From Desmodus rotundus (taxonomy: Eukaryota; Chordata; Mammalia; Chiroptera; Phyllostomidae), in assembly GCF_022682495.2 (NCBI RefSeq), contig NC_071388.1, positions 179,457,622 to 179,521,621 on the forward strand: 64,000 nucleotides of DNA, read 5' to 3'. The first letter of the stretch is position 1, and the number at the start of each line of letters is the position of its first letter. The notes beneath the pieces are model-generated. The model worked only from the letters and a program-made list of their open reading frames with translations. It searched no databases and was not told the DNA's origin. A program made the translations under genes and the position numbers. Below are positions 46,904 to 59,205 of the stretch, in pieces.

Positions 46904-49700
46904 GTGGATACACACACACCCACATATTTGTTAACAAAGACCCTATTAATTTGGGGAATTCGTATTCTAGCATCCAGAGTGGGTGACAGTGTGTCATCAG
47001 CAGATTTTTCTGGAAGGGCCGGCTTCAAATTTTGGGGGGTGTGGTAACACAACTCTCACTCTGAGGGCAGAATGCATGAAGTGTTCGTATGTTCTCCAAG
47101 CATCTTTTTGTTGAATGCACGGTGTTTATGCTCCAGACAGTGCTGTGGTTATTGCCGGTTCAGAGTCAAGTCCTGGTTCTCACATCCGAGGGAAGGAGCT
47201 GGTGCCATGTTTTGATTTCACTCTAATAACTGCCATCGTATGTCTGAATTTTTTTCTCTTGGTTATTTTTGTTTTCTTTAACTTTGATTCCATTCACTTC
47301 AGCAGTATGCTTTCTGAATACTTAAGTAGTAGGTCAAAGGTGATGATCATTCTTGAATTTTTTAAATTTTCAAATTTTGCCTTATTTATATTATTTGCAG
47401 CAATTTTAATTAAGATCCTTATTGGTGTCCTAATATAAGTAGCTGATGGTAAGCAGTGTTCATTTGGGTCATTGGTGTATGTGTGTGTGTGTGTATGTGT
47501 GTGTGTTACATAAATTCAGTAGTAAATACAGAAACTCACAGGTCTTTTGAATGTCCCCAGCTGATAAATTGCATTTCAGTTTTTATATTGCATAGTGAAG
47601 GTCAATTAAGTTGGTAGTTTGGGGAAAATAGGTTGTTTCTCAAGGTGGGTTTTTATTATCTGCGTGATCCGGGCATCCCAATAGTTAATACCTAACAACT
47701 TATAGTGGCTGAGTTCCTTCTTCCATTTGATAGCTCAGCTGAAGCTTGATGCTTATGGTGGAAATTGTCTTGATTTCTTTAGATGAGATGAGCATCCAAG
47801 GAGTTTGAAAATGTGTTTTAATTAAGATTCTGCTAAATTTTACCAGACACCTACTTGGAAAACAAAGCAACTGAATAATTAACTCTGATGAGAGCAGATG
47901 CTGGTCTAATGACAACCTGTTACCACTCAAGTGCATCATTAGTTGTTTTACTGTGCTCCTTTAATATGTCCAGAGCTCTCCTCGGTTAATGAATACATTG
48001 GTAGTGTGTACTTAAAATAGTTTCTCATTCTGGACTGGTATAAAGATATTTCTGGTATCTGCAAAATTCTTCATTTAAATAATTTGGTCCCAACCCATCA
48101 ATTCCCTCCCTTCATCTACTTGGCATGTGCTTGGAACCAAACACTTTTTTTAGTTTTCCTTGTGGGAATATTTTAGCCCTACATCAAGCGAAGCTTACAA
48201 ATTGATGAGAATCTAATGATGCATTTATTTACAGATGTGCCTTTCAGTTCCCTGTTATGTCGTTGAGGGTTCGGAAGAGTTTAAAGGCTCCTCCTTCTCC
48301 CTCCCACCCCCACAAACCAATGTTATGGAAATAGCCATGCATTTGATAAAATAAGAAATAGAAATGACCTATGACTTTCTTTTTTTGTATAGTTGTCAAA
48401 CGTAAAGTAGTATTAAATTCTCTGTAAGTGCAGGGTTCATCTTTTAAAATAGCAAAACAACTATTTATATATTTTTTCCCTTTTCAATGCTGCAGTAACA
48501 CTATGCTGTGGTTTTCTACTATAGCATGCATTATTTTTATATTAAAAATCATAGGGTTACAGTTTAACCCTCAGGTGCAACACAGAACAACCTGACCAAC
48601 ACTGGCTGTCAAAATGATGTAAAGGAAACGGAGATACCGATTTAGATTCCATGGTCAGAGCCACAGCATCTGGGGAAGTTTAACTGGTGTTAGGGAAATT
48701 CGTGCATGAAAGACAGATGAATGTAAGAAAGGCATCTCTTACATTACCTAAAATAATGTCCTAATGAACCAAGGGCAAGTAGCACTGAAATGCGTGTAAC
48801 TGGGAAAGACACAGGCGTGAACCCGCTGTGCTGCAGGACCTTCTGTGCTCTGCTTCCTTTACATCTGCAGGGGAGTTGGCCAGACACTGTTCTGGTCCCG
48901 CAAGAGCGCAGAAGGGGGCCTTCGCCTCCCAGCTCCTGCTTCCAGAACCCAACTGCCTTCATCCAACAGAAGTGTATTTTAGTGTTTTTAAAAGATTCTC
49001 TAACAGAAAATAAGCCACAAATAAAAAATTGCTGAAGCATTGTACTTTATCAAATGCCATTTTAAAGTGGTCATCTTACAGTGGTAAATAAAGTTTCAAA
49101 ACATTTCCAACTCTTTCTGTGGCGGAGGACAAAGGGAAGCGAAGCATGCCAGTAACCTGGTTTATGAAATGTGCGTCAGAACGGTTGTACGCATTCACAG
49201 TGACCCACAACTGTTGTACTCATTACACATGTTGATTGATAGCCGAAAGCATTTTAATGTAGATGGTGCGGAGAAAGCCGTGTTTCTGTTTTCACCTTCG
49301 ATCAGTCTATGATGGAGCTGTGTTCAGAATCTGAATTTAATGTCTGACTTTAATGTTCCTGTGGAACAATAGTCATTTTGCCGCTGGAGCTGGACTCGGT
49401 GAGGAGCAGAGACCTGCTATTCTCTCAGTAGAGGAAGAGGATGCCATTGCCCACCTCAAATCCATCCTTTCCTACCTACAGTTCCACAGGATGATACTCA
49501 GAGGTTACTCTTATTTCCTAACATGTCAAGAAATGAGGATGCATGTTCATCATCACAGATACGTGGCTTGTGTTCTCTTTCATGTGGCCAGTTACAAAGC
49601 CTGTGACTGGCACCATGAATGCGCTTCACCCCATCTCCCCCACACCTCCTCCTTGGTGCTACGAGTCCTCTGATCCCAGGAGAGGCGGGGTGGTGGTGAA
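46904..49700. other. Unique sequence with a TG microsatellite
   Basis: The (TG)n run spans 47475-47506. A 107-codon open frame at 47115-47438 has a hydrophobic, AT-driven C-terminal part and no recognisable domain. 48740-49040 has overlapping frames on both strands. Nothing else is assigned. Confidence 0.4.
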
Positions 49701-49704
49701 GGGG

Positions 49705-49865
49705 CAGCAGCCCAGCACTCAGAAGCCAGGGATCTACATTTAGCTCAGCCATTCACTCTCTGTCTAACTTTGAAAACAATCATCTGACCTCTAGAAACTT
49801 TTTGTCCTCATTTCCAAGGAGACAATAACATTTATTTCAACCAACTCACAGAATTATATATAAAT
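49705..49865 (+). repeat. MIR SINE
   Basis: Sense MIR: 'agctcagccattcactctct', 'acaatcatctgacctctaga' and 'cctcatttccaaggagacaa'. Confidence 0.65.
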
Positions 49866-49949
49866 ATGAAAGGTCTGTGGTTGCCGATCTGAAATTCTTA
49901 ATAATTTTATCCTGGAATTTGCGTGGTATAAGAAGTTAACAGGCAGATG

Positions 49950-50465
49950 GAGCATGTGCTGGGAGATTGGAGCTCCTTCCCAGGTTCAGTCTAGTCCCTA
50001 TCTCCCCACATGCACCCTCCTTCCCCATCCCCGGCTGGTTTTCAGTGGCCTGCTCCCTCCTGCTGGTGCTCTGGGCCTTGCCAGTATTCCCTCCCCTCCC
50101 CCCATCCACAGTCTGCAGGGAAGACTATGGGTCCCAGGAGGTGGATGGAGGCACCTGCATTTTGCCTCCACCTTCTGGAGGGTCCTCGAAAAGAGAAGGG
50201 TAGGGTCAGCCACATGCCCTGAGGTCCTGGCTTCTGGGATTTGAGCTGGCCACAGTACTGATGGGAGCCTCTTGCCCACCCTGCTCTAGGCGCCAAGCAG
50301 ACTCCAGCATAGGCAGTGTAGTTTCTCCGGGGTCTCCCTTGTGTGGCGGGTTGGGGCAGCAGCCAGGGGAAGGGGAAATTGACTTCCCAGGTGTCTGTGC
50401 CACATTGTCCTCTTGCACAGGGTCCTGGAAAGTTAGGTGAGGTGGCTCTGCTATTTAACAGTTTC
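49950..50465. other. GC-rich segment with open frames on both strands
   Basis: About 500 bp of clearly higher GC. The longest frame is 143 codons on the minus strand (50042-50473); it is overlapped by five other frames and shows no domain. Possibly an L1/HAL1 5' UTR fragment or a non-coding GC patch. Confidence 0.35.
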
Positions 50466-50869
50466 TGAGACAAGACCTAAATGCTTCAAAACCAATTCTA
50501 ATAACATGGCCATTTTATGAATGAGTTGCCAACTAAGTGTCTAATGACCCTAAGTGTGTAACGGCTCTTACACATTCAAGAGACCCTGTGACCGGAAAGG
50601 TCACACAGGCAGACATTGCTTATCTACCCTTCCTACTTTCTGGAACTACTGCTTGGTCTTTGTGAAACTACTGCTTGGTCTTGGTCTGAAATGAACCGTT
50701 AATCTTCTAACTTTGAATATACCAAAGAGACTTGAGAGTAAAAAAGGGTATAAGGACTTTCTGTGCTTGTTTGTTTGGGTTTTCACTTTTTAAAATAAAA
50801 ATTGGCAACAAAAACAAGAAAAATATGTGAAATGCCTAAAGTATGTCTTTGGCCCGGCAGTGTATGCTG

Positions 50870-51480
50870 TGCTTTAGAGTCTGCAGCGTGTAGAGCAGGG
50901 GTGTCAAACTCACTTTCACTGGGGGCCCCATCAGCCTCGCGGTCACCTTCAAAGGGCGGAATGTAATTTTAGGACCGTATAAATGTAACTACTCCTTAAC
51001 TAGGGGCAAGGAGCTCGGCGCTGCCAACAGGTAGAAACAAGGTGCCAGGCGGATAAAACAAGGTGGAGGGCGGGATTCGGCCTGCAGGCCTTCTGTTTGC
51101 CACCTGTGGTGTAGAGGTTAAAAACACATAAGCCCTTTCTTACCCTCACCCTAGAGTGGGTGGACAGGGACAGAGGCTAGGCAGCTGCGACAGTCATTGA
51201 ACCTCTCCCACCTCAGTTCTGTCACTTGAAAATGGGGGTGGTTACAATAAAGAGAAAGAAAAAAAATAAGGAGGCATTGCTGAAGACTTACAATCAGAAC
51301 AGTCTTTATAAGCCCTAAGGAAAAAAAAAGGAAACAGAAAATGGGGTGGTAACGGAAGCATTCTGGAGTCATGAGGGTATGATAAGAATGTCCAGAAGAC
51401 ACACACCAGTGCTCAGCACACGGCACATTTTTAATACAAATTAACTACTGTTGAACTACCACCACCATCTTCAGCATCTA
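50870..51480 (+). repeat. MIR SINE split by a hAT insertion
   Basis: The left end 'cagcgtgtagag' and the right part 'ggttaaaaacacataagccc' rejoin into the MIR head ('...gtggttaagagcac'). Later text ('cagtcattgaacctctccca', 'cttgaaaatgggggtggtta', 'cagtgctcagcacacggcac') continues MIR. Confidence 0.6.
50896..51108 (+). mobile_element. Non-autonomous hAT transposon (MITE-like), copy 2
   Basis: 213 bp, flanked by an exact 8-bp duplication GTGTAGAG (50888-50895 and 51109-51116), as expected for hAT. Starts CAGGGGTGTCAAAC and ends GCCACCTGTG, matching copy 1 (11877-12092) in the opposite orientation. No coding content. Two bases seem to be missing at the left terminus compared with copy 1 (CACAGG...). 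Confidence 0.92.
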
Positions 51481-51679
51481 CATCCTCTTACTCAAGAGAG
51501 AGTCAGGAAGAGGGGAAAAGAAATCAGCTCAGACTTCTTTGGCCACTTTGTAAGTGATCTGGATTACTTCTCTATGTGCTAAGAAAATAAATGCAATTAC
51601 TAGTAATTAAATAGCAAATTGATATATATTGTAGATGATATAGATAGATTTATCTCCTACTGGATTTGAAATGAATTGC

Positions 51680-51782
51680 AGATGTCCAAAATCTCAGAGA
51701 TCATCCATGTTAGTGTGTTTAGGTTACAGAGGAGGAGAGAGGTGAGGGGACTAATGCCAAATCAGTCAGTCCCTTAATGGCA
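51680..51782 (+). repeat. Ancient SINE/LINE fragment (MIR3/L3-like)
   Basis: 'tctcagagatcatccatgtt', 'ttacagaggaggagagaggt' and 'ggggactaatgcc' follow the 'gagatcatctagtcc ... cagatgaggaaactga...' pattern seen also at 6200. The VES at 51798 landed in its end. Confidence 0.45.
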
Positions 51783-51797
51783 GAGGAGGTCTAAATT

Positions 51798-51985
51798 GTT
51801 TTAAAGTTTTTTATTATTTATTTTAGAGAGAGGGGGAAGGGAGGGAGAAAAAGAGGGAGAGAAACATCAATGTGAGAGAAAAACATCGATGGTTGCCTCT
51901 CATATGCACCCTGACTGGGAATCGAACCAGTGACCTTTTGCTTTGCAGGACGATGCCCAGCCAAATGAACCACACGGGTCAGGGT
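51798..51985 (-). repeat. VES SINE, copy 3
   Basis: Reverse complement has 'ccctgacccgtgtggttca', a B box 'ggttcgattcc' and 'cagtcagggtgcatatgaga', then a C/T-rich 3' part. The flanks GAGGAGGTCTAAATT (51783-51797) and GAGGAGGACTCAATT (51986-52000) differ at two of 15 positions and are the target duplication. Confidence 0.95.
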
Positions 51986-52000
51986 GAGGAGGACTCAATT

Positions 52001-53215
52001 TAAACAGCAGGTCATGAACTCTCTGGTCCCTGGTCTGTCTGCTCGCTGTGCAATGTGCATTTAGGATTTGGAGGATAAGTAAACGGTTTTAAATTCTTAG
52101 AGTGACTTATAGTTGTTATGTTTTTACTTTATAGTCTTTTTTTTTTTTTTTTTGCCACATCTATGCTTTATGTAATGTGACCCTTGGTTAAGAATGCAAA
52201 ACTCCAGTCATTGCACCTTTTCTCTGTAAAACCTGATCTACTTTATGACACCCTGTTTCATGACAGTTTCCAGAAATCCCTTCCAAGCAAAAGGAACAGG
52301 CTGCATAATCAAAGTCTCGGACAAAATAGTTTTCATTTCTGTAATTGATAGTTCTTTTTGCACACATACATGACTACCAATGTGCTTTCCTTTAGGTCTG
52401 ATGCTGTGAGGTAGGGTGGCCCGTATAGAATCATGCATGGTTAATGCAAAATGACTCGAATCATGTTAGCATTCATTTGGCCAGGCTGTACATCAAGGAT
52501 CTGAAATCAGCAGCCTGAGTCTCATTTTGCCCCTTCCCCTTGCTGATCTCCTCTAGGTCCCGGGTTGCCATTTACTTCAAAGGAAATGCTCTCTGTAGCA
52601 TAGGTAGCTAGGGACAGGAAGAAAAACAAGAATCAAATTCATCATTTTAAAGATGGTTAAAATAAACAAGTCAGCAATGCGTGTTTTCTTTTAGATTATT
52701 CAGTTGGAATTTTTTGGGTCAAAGCTGGGTAGTTTGTAAGGCTTCTATTCTCTGATCCCCATACAAAGGGGATCAAATATATATTTTTTTATTTGAAGTT
52801 GGGTAGAAGCTGGACTAAACAGAATCACACTGATTGCTATCCCTCTTATTCCCAGCAAATTCTTAAAATACAACTACCTATGATACCCCTTCATTTTCTA
52901 TAGGCACTAGCTGCAAAACAGGAAAAAAAAAAAAAAGACTTGCACAGATACAGAAACTCAAAAAAAGCAAGCCAGTCACTTGTTATTATACAGAAACCAG
53001 CATCCTGACATTTTAATGATTCTGGGATAGTGCCATCATGTGAAATTTTGCATTTACAAAGGGAGTGGCAAAAAGACAAGTAAGCCCCCAATGGAATGGA
53101 TTCAGTGAGCTTGTGTACAAGACAGGTACGGTATAAATGATATTCCTCAGGTCACCTTTCCTCCTTAAAAAAATAGAGGAGCCCTTTAAATTCATGGGAT
53201 GCACAGCTGAATGTG
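52001..53215. other. Unique sequence with a T17 run
   Basis: Poly(T) at 52137-52153. No repeat or gene assigned. Confidence 0.4.
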
Positions 53216-53570
53216 GTGCCTTTTATGGAGACCTCTTTGGGTCTGATTAATTAGTAATTGGGGCGAGAGCTATGCACATCAGTGACTCTTGTTGCCTTGA
53301 TTGTAAATTGCAATCTGGTGCTAAGTCTCAGCAGGTCACATTGCTGTTTTTGCTGTACCCCAGTGACACAACTGATTAAATCTGTGTAAACAGTATCATT
53401 ATGAAAATATTTTTGTTATAGGCATGAGGAGTTAACACATTTTTATTTTGGATGGAAATTAAAATTATTTGTGGGAGCTTTGTATGTTTTCATCAATTGT
53501 CAGTCATCCCAATAGAGCATGTAGCGAAGTAACTGTTTTAATTTCACGAAGGAAAAAAAAAAAACACCTC
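53216..53570. promoter_or_regulatory. Candidate conserved non-coding element
   Basis: Moderate-complexity sequence without repeat text. It contains homeodomain-type cores (GATTAATTAGTAATTG near 53246-53261), a CAGGTCA half-site near 53331 and several TTAAT/ATTAAA motifs. The look resembles developmental enhancers that are deeply conserved, but conservation cannot be tested here. Confidence 0.3.
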
Positions 53571-56325
53571 TCAGACAGAGGGCTTTGAAAACTGAGAATT
53601 ATGGTAATTATGTCATTCATAATACACATCGCTACATTACAGGCAAGTATTATGTGAGTTAATAGTTACTTAAACAAGTAAACAGAAATATGGGAATTTG
53701 CCTGCATATTCATTCTCCTTACAATGGGACACTTTTGAATGAGTAGATATGTTTTAATAGATACGAACACACATGCACAAACCCACATCCACAAGCATAG
53801 GCACACGCTCCCAAATGCTCCCCTTCCTTTATACTCTGTGCGTTTACTAGGTTAACTTGAACAGAACTTCATTTGAGTTGCCTGCACAGGAGCAAGGGGC
53901 TCTGATGTGTTGCTGCAGAACACAGACTGGGCGATGACTCAGGGTTGCCAGAGATGCGGAGGGGATCTCAGCGGAGGGGTAAACGTGGGCCCGTTAGATT
54001 GCCGTGAGCATCGTTTAAACTCAATTCCAAAGCAAACAGGTTTAATTTTTCCACTATACCCGCTTGCAGTCTGACCAGTGGCACCTTTGGAAAAACTTAC
54101 ATTTTGGAGGAGTAATAAGGTTAAGCATAGATGCAATTTTCCAGGATTGTACACTGTATAAATCTGAATGTTTCTTTTGCTCTATGTAGTTTGAAGCAAG
54201 CATTAAAATTATTTTCGATAATTGCTAATGAGACCTGATTTCACCTCTGTGTGCTGCGGCCAGTGTAGCAACCCATACCAAACGGATGTTCTCCTATTTG
54301 CTTCATTTCACAGAGCACTTACTGGGAAAGGCTGAAATGAACTTTAATCAAATGTGCCTCTTAAGTTACTGAGACTTGAGTTACTGATCATCTATTTAAC
54401 TAGCAACTAAAGCTTAGATAAAAGCAAAGTGACTTTTCTTTCTTTCTTTTTTTTTCTGAGTCCAGAAAAATCATTATCAAAATATCAAGGCGAAAAGAGG
54501 GAGCTAACAAATCAGCAAATTTTCCATGTGCCAACTTCCAGATTTAAACAAAGACTCAGCCGTATACATTTCAAATGACTGCCTTCATATTATCTAGGCC
54601 TAAAAAACAAAAAACAAACTGCCTTTGAAGAGAAGAGGAAGCATTTACTATACCCTTTAATGCCGTACAGATGTTCCAAGTGCTATTGCCAAAGGTGGGA
54701 GGAGCTATGCCTATGAGGGACTGGCCAGGGGACCTCGTTCCTCAGAAGAATATTCAGAAAGATGGAATTGTGTGCCGTTATGTGGGGGCACTTGTGCTTG
54801 CCTCCGAAGTAAGTTTGTTTGGGGTTCCCAAGCATCTTTGGGCATGGGGTAGTCTAGACAAATCAAATATTTGTTAATGGTTCTCAGTTTTTATTGTTAT
54901 GTCCCATTAGCCCTACAATATTTGCCCCTAAGATGGAGCTCTGAGCAGCACTGGTTGATGAGATCATTTTAGGGACGCTTTTTGTGCAACGGATACTGCA
55001 GCTAACTTTTAAAACACCCCGGGGCAAAGGTGTTTAGAGGAGAGGGGGTAGAGAAGAAAAGCATGCTATTATCATTCTTCTCTACTATTCACCAACCTAG
55101 TTGACAGCATAAAGCTAAATCTAGAAAAAATAAGATTAAGGAACAATAAAATGCAAACTTCAGTTGTTCACACATGAAGACTAGAAAAATGTAAAGATAG
55201 TTTATTATTGATTATAAACAAATTTAGAGTGATAACATTTTCTTGCCAAGTATTTTCTGCAAATCCCAACACTCTACCTTGTATGCAATATAACGTATGC
55301 AATGCCAGTAAAATTTTCACACATTAAAGTCTTTGAGAAGTGGCATTTTACAATGTGTAAAAGGCAACTTTCACACAGGGCTGTATGCAAAATCATTAAA
55401 TTTTACTGGCTAATTAATAAAATCAGGAGTGAACCTGATTGAGAAAGAAAATACAATTATCACTCCTTCCTAGTAAATATTTGCAGAGTAGTTTGTTTAT
55501 AGCATAGTATAGAGAGAGGTCAAGATAAACGCAAAACACAAATACATCCACATGCAGGGATGCTGTACACTTGTGTATTTTCTTCTCCAGAACAGCCCTC
55601 CTATGGCAAGGAATAAGGAAAGGAAATTCATCGTATCTGTTTAAGTGTATTATTCTCTATTGTACGAGTAATGCATTATTATGCAAGTATCCAACTTACA
55701 TAAGTATCAGAAATGGTAAGGAAACCATAAAACAATAAATCAGCTATGGCTCCAACTTTCAGGCCGAAGCACTGTTGACTTCTGCTGTTTTCTGTGTATC
55801 ACATGTGGGTGTGTTGCTCACAGGCTGTATGAAATCTCGATCCTTCTGTGCAGAAATCCTTAGTAATCTAGGTGCCTTTCATTGTGCACAGATGAACTCC
55901 TTTTTGACATTTCCTGATAATTCTTTATGCTTCTTGGTTTTGTGAAAGACAATAGAAGTAGCAGGCAGATATATGAGTGACTGCAGTGAAAGTTTATTAA
56001 TGTAAGATCTTGGAAAATGAACTCCTCTAAAAGAGTGCTTCACACTTCGAAATCACAAAGCTGCTGTTGAAACCAGGAGTGAAATGGAGGAAGAAGATTG
56101 ATGTAAAGGCACAGGGAATAGCTCCTCTTGTCACCTTCCACATGTGAACAGCAAGAAAGTCACAAGAGGGGCTAGTCACTTTCTTCTTGGACTCAAAGAA
56201 ATTCAGTAGGCAACTCAAAGGATGTAGCAAACACAAAGACAGTTAGAGTCCCATAAAATCAACTAGCTAGTTTATAACAGTGGAAACTTCAGGAATGGTG
56301 GATATTTGCATATGACAATATTTAG
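53571..56325. other. Unique sequence, about 2.75 kb
   Basis: No repeat family or coding exon recognised. The frame at 54671-54877 is short and has no motif. Confidence 0.4.
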
Positions 56326-56329
56326 AAGT

Positions 56330-56590
56330 GGAGCACAGGTTGGTGATTTAAGTTTAAGGGATGGTTGTGGAAGGGAGTGAGTGTAGCTATGAAAGGCCAA
56401 CACGAAGACTTCCTGCGGTAATGGAACTGTTCCATATCTTAAATGTAAATAGATACAGTGCAGTTTTGCAAGATGATACCTTTGGGTGAAACAGAGTAAG
56501 TCGTCCATGGGATCTCTCTGTTATTTCTTACAACTGCATGTGAACCTACAGTTATCTCAAAATAATAAGTTTAATAAAAAACATGAAATT
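56330..56590 (+). mobile_element. L1M 3' UTR end
   Basis: Sense L1M tail: 'aatggaactgttccatatct', 'gggatctctctgttatttct', 'acaactgcatgtgaacctac' and 'gttatctcaaaataataagt', followed by AATAAAAAAC. Confidence 0.8.
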
Positions 56591-56874
56591 GATTAGTTAT
56601 TTTGTTTTTGTAGAAACCTCTGGAAATATGTGCCTGTCTACATGCAAATATACTGACGACTTGCCAAATATTTGTAGATATACATTTTAATTTTATTGGA
56701 ATAAAATATGCAAACCCATGTCAATGTAAAGATTATTTATGTTGAACACGTTTACCTTGATTTGATATTTTACTTAATTTAAAGTTGTTTGTGTATTTTC
56801 CAAAGCTCAGTAATAAGAATAGTTGTTTCTGAAAGCATGGTGCAGAGAAATGTTTAAAAGCAGGAGCACGGATG

Positions 56875-57065
56875 GGGGTCAGACTGACTCACTGGAGCGC
56901 TATCACGTATAAGCAGTGCATCTGGGCAGGTTATTGAATCATTGCTTCAGTATGCCCCTCTCTTAAAATGATAACAGCAGTAGCTATCTCAGAGCATTGT
57001 CGTAAGGATTAGACATGTTAATACACATAATACACGTGGAATAGGGTTTAATATGAAGTAAGAAT
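56875..57065 (+). repeat. MIR SINE
   Basis: 'gggggtcagactgactcact', 'ctgggcaggttattgaatca' and 'cgtaaggattagacatgtta' follow MIR order. Its middle part is unusually like 58397-58475. Confidence 0.65.
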
Positions 57066-57139
57066 GATGTGTTAGCTGCTGCTGTAATGCTGCTGCTGCT
57101 TGAAAGCATCAGTTCTTAGAAAACTCATGTCAACCGTAG

Positions 57140-57255
57140 TCGTAGGCACTCCTATCAGTCTTATTGTAGATGGCTGAGGGGCTGGTGCCTTGCCCAGGGT
57201 CACAGGGCTCACAGTTTCTGAAAGGACTGTGCTTTAATTACTCTGCTCTAAGTTT
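57140..57255 (-). repeat. Probable MIR fragment
   Basis: Antisense MIR-like 'gtagatggctgaggggctgg' followed by 'cttgcccagggtcacagggc'. Confidence 0.5.
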
Positions 57256-57970
57256 GTCCAGCATTTTATTCTGTTGTAATAACATTGTATGTTATTAGGC
57301 ACATAATCATCTGATTTTTCTATTTAAACAATTGTGAATTAGAAAGGACCCTAGAGGTAATTAAAAAAATAACAAACCGGTTTCCTTCCTAGATTTCCAC
57401 TACTCTTGCATCTTTTGGGCCTGCAAAGCATCTTCCCACTGGTATTTTGGTTGTTCCGTTTCTCATCCTGGACAAACCCAAAGAGTGAAGAGGTATATAA
57501 AAAACAGAGAGGAAGCCACCCAAAGGTCATTCTCAAAGCTTTGGAGAAGTTGAGGTTTTGGTTTTAGTCCAACAAAGGGTCAAGACTCAGGTCAAATCTT
57601 ATTTTATATAAAATGACTGCCTTTGTTCTGAAATAATCTAGTAGTTAGAATTGCGGTAAGTTCTGGTTTTAGCTAGCCTTTGAAAGGAAATGCTGAAATT
57701 AATCTTTTCAATGAAAACGGGATTCAACAATTTACCACAGCTACCAAAACAGGGACTTCCTGGGGAAAAAATGGCCATTTGCTAAAATGATTGTCATGTG
57801 TAGTCAAGAGATTTTGTCATTGTTGATGTGTTGGACATGTGGGAATGGGCAAGTATGTATCTTTGCCAGGTATATGTATGTGTGAAAAACCATTGCCAAA
57901 CTAGAAAGTTGAAATCATCTGTCAAATAAAAAAATAGTTATTAAGGAGTTATTTAATTATCTCTAGTTAT
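57256..57970. other. Unique sequence, nothing recognised
   Basis: No repeat or coding signal found. Confidence 0.4.
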
Positions 57971-57971
57971 T

Positions 57972-58190
57972 GAGTACAGGCTTTGGAGATAGAATTTTAG
58001 TTCAAATCTTTGCTTAACCACGTAAAAATGTGTGACCTTAAGTCTCCGTTTTCTCACCTACAAGAATGGGAATGCCTTAACAGAAGCTGTCCCACAGTGG
58101 TTTTGAGAGTCACTAATAAACATGTAAAGCACCTAGAAGATTGTGTGGTATACAGAAAGTGCTTGTCCATTTTAGTTGTACTGATTGACC
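57972..58190 (+). repeat. MIR SINE
   Basis: Sense MIR: 'gaattttagttcaaatcttt', 'aaaatgtgtgaccttaagtc', 'tccgttttctcacctacaag' and 'catgtaaagcacctagaaga'. The 76-codon frame at 58010-58240 is inside it. Confidence 0.85.
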
Positions 58191-58394
58191 GCATAATTAA
58201 ATGTCAGCCATATGCTGAGTTGACTTTATTATTTATATAAAGAATTTTTTCTATATTATTAGTATTAAAGAGGTTAAGGCAATTAAATATATGTCAAAAA
58301 TGAAATATAATTTAAAAAGCAACAAAAGCAATATAATAGCTCAACTACAATTTTTTAAAAATAGGGATTTACATTTCTAATATAGAAAGTTTTG

Positions 58395-58500
58395 GTCTGA
58401 CTGCCTCAGTGGAATCCTATCACTTATAAGCAATGCATTTGGGCAGGTTATTTAATCACCCCACCACTGTATGCTGCTAGCGTTAGAATATTGACTAGTG
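58395..58500 (+). repeat. MIR-like fragment
   Basis: 'ggtctgactgcctcagtgga', 'tatcacttataagcaatgca' and 'tttgggcaggttatttaatc'. More like the MIR at 56885 than like a generic MIR core. Confidence 0.5.
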
Positions 58501-59205
58501 CCAGTGTTTCTGCAGTCATCGAATATTGTATTAATAGTTGCAAACTGTCCCATTCTCCTTCAAGTCAGGAAAAATTTGTAAAAGCAGTGCATCTCTTGAG
58601 GAAAGCTAAAGATTTCCCATAAGCCCACTCTGCTGTATTTTCCAAATGCTTTCTAACATCCCATGAAGATCCAAGTAATGTTTTTATTCCAGTTGCCTAT
58701 GCAACCTCAGCTGCAAGGTGATCTGGACAAGCGTGTCCTAGGATTGCTGCGATTGGCCTAGCTCATTCGTGATCCATTGCTTTGGGGCTGGTCATGTTCT
58801 CATCATAAAGGAAATCAGAGTTCTGTTAGAAATTATGGAGAAGTCACTGTTGAGCATGCTACCATCCAAGTTTGCCATCCATGGCCTCAAGGAATACAGC
58901 AAGAGGTTTTTGAGGTGAGGTTGCCAGGAGGCAAAGGGTAGAAGAAAACATTTTTAAATGAAATGCTGACTCTGGATCAGCAGAGATACTTCACAGATAA
59001 ATCAGAGTCAAGGAGTAACATAAGCAAAACCAGGCTGCAAAGGTATAGGAAGCTAGGGTAGATGAGATCAACCAATAGAAAAAAAGCCTTAAAGAGGATT
59101 GAGAATTGATAAATCTAGTGAGATGGAGGAATCTATTGCTGGAGAAAACTATTTGTTTCCTTGTTTTACTCTAGTAAATTCTCTAGCCAGTACATATACT
59201 CAAGA
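58501..59205. other. Unique sequence, nothing recognised
   Basis: No repeat or coding signal found. Confidence 0.35.

Noticed and set aside
47115..47438. 107-codon frame with hydrophobic stretches as a membrane protein
   Set aside because: The hydrophobicity follows from T-rich codons; there is no charge pattern, start context or family resemblance.
49950..50473. 143-codon minus-strand open frame as a gene
   Set aside because: At least five other frames overlap it and it shows no domain; GC content alone explains the openness.
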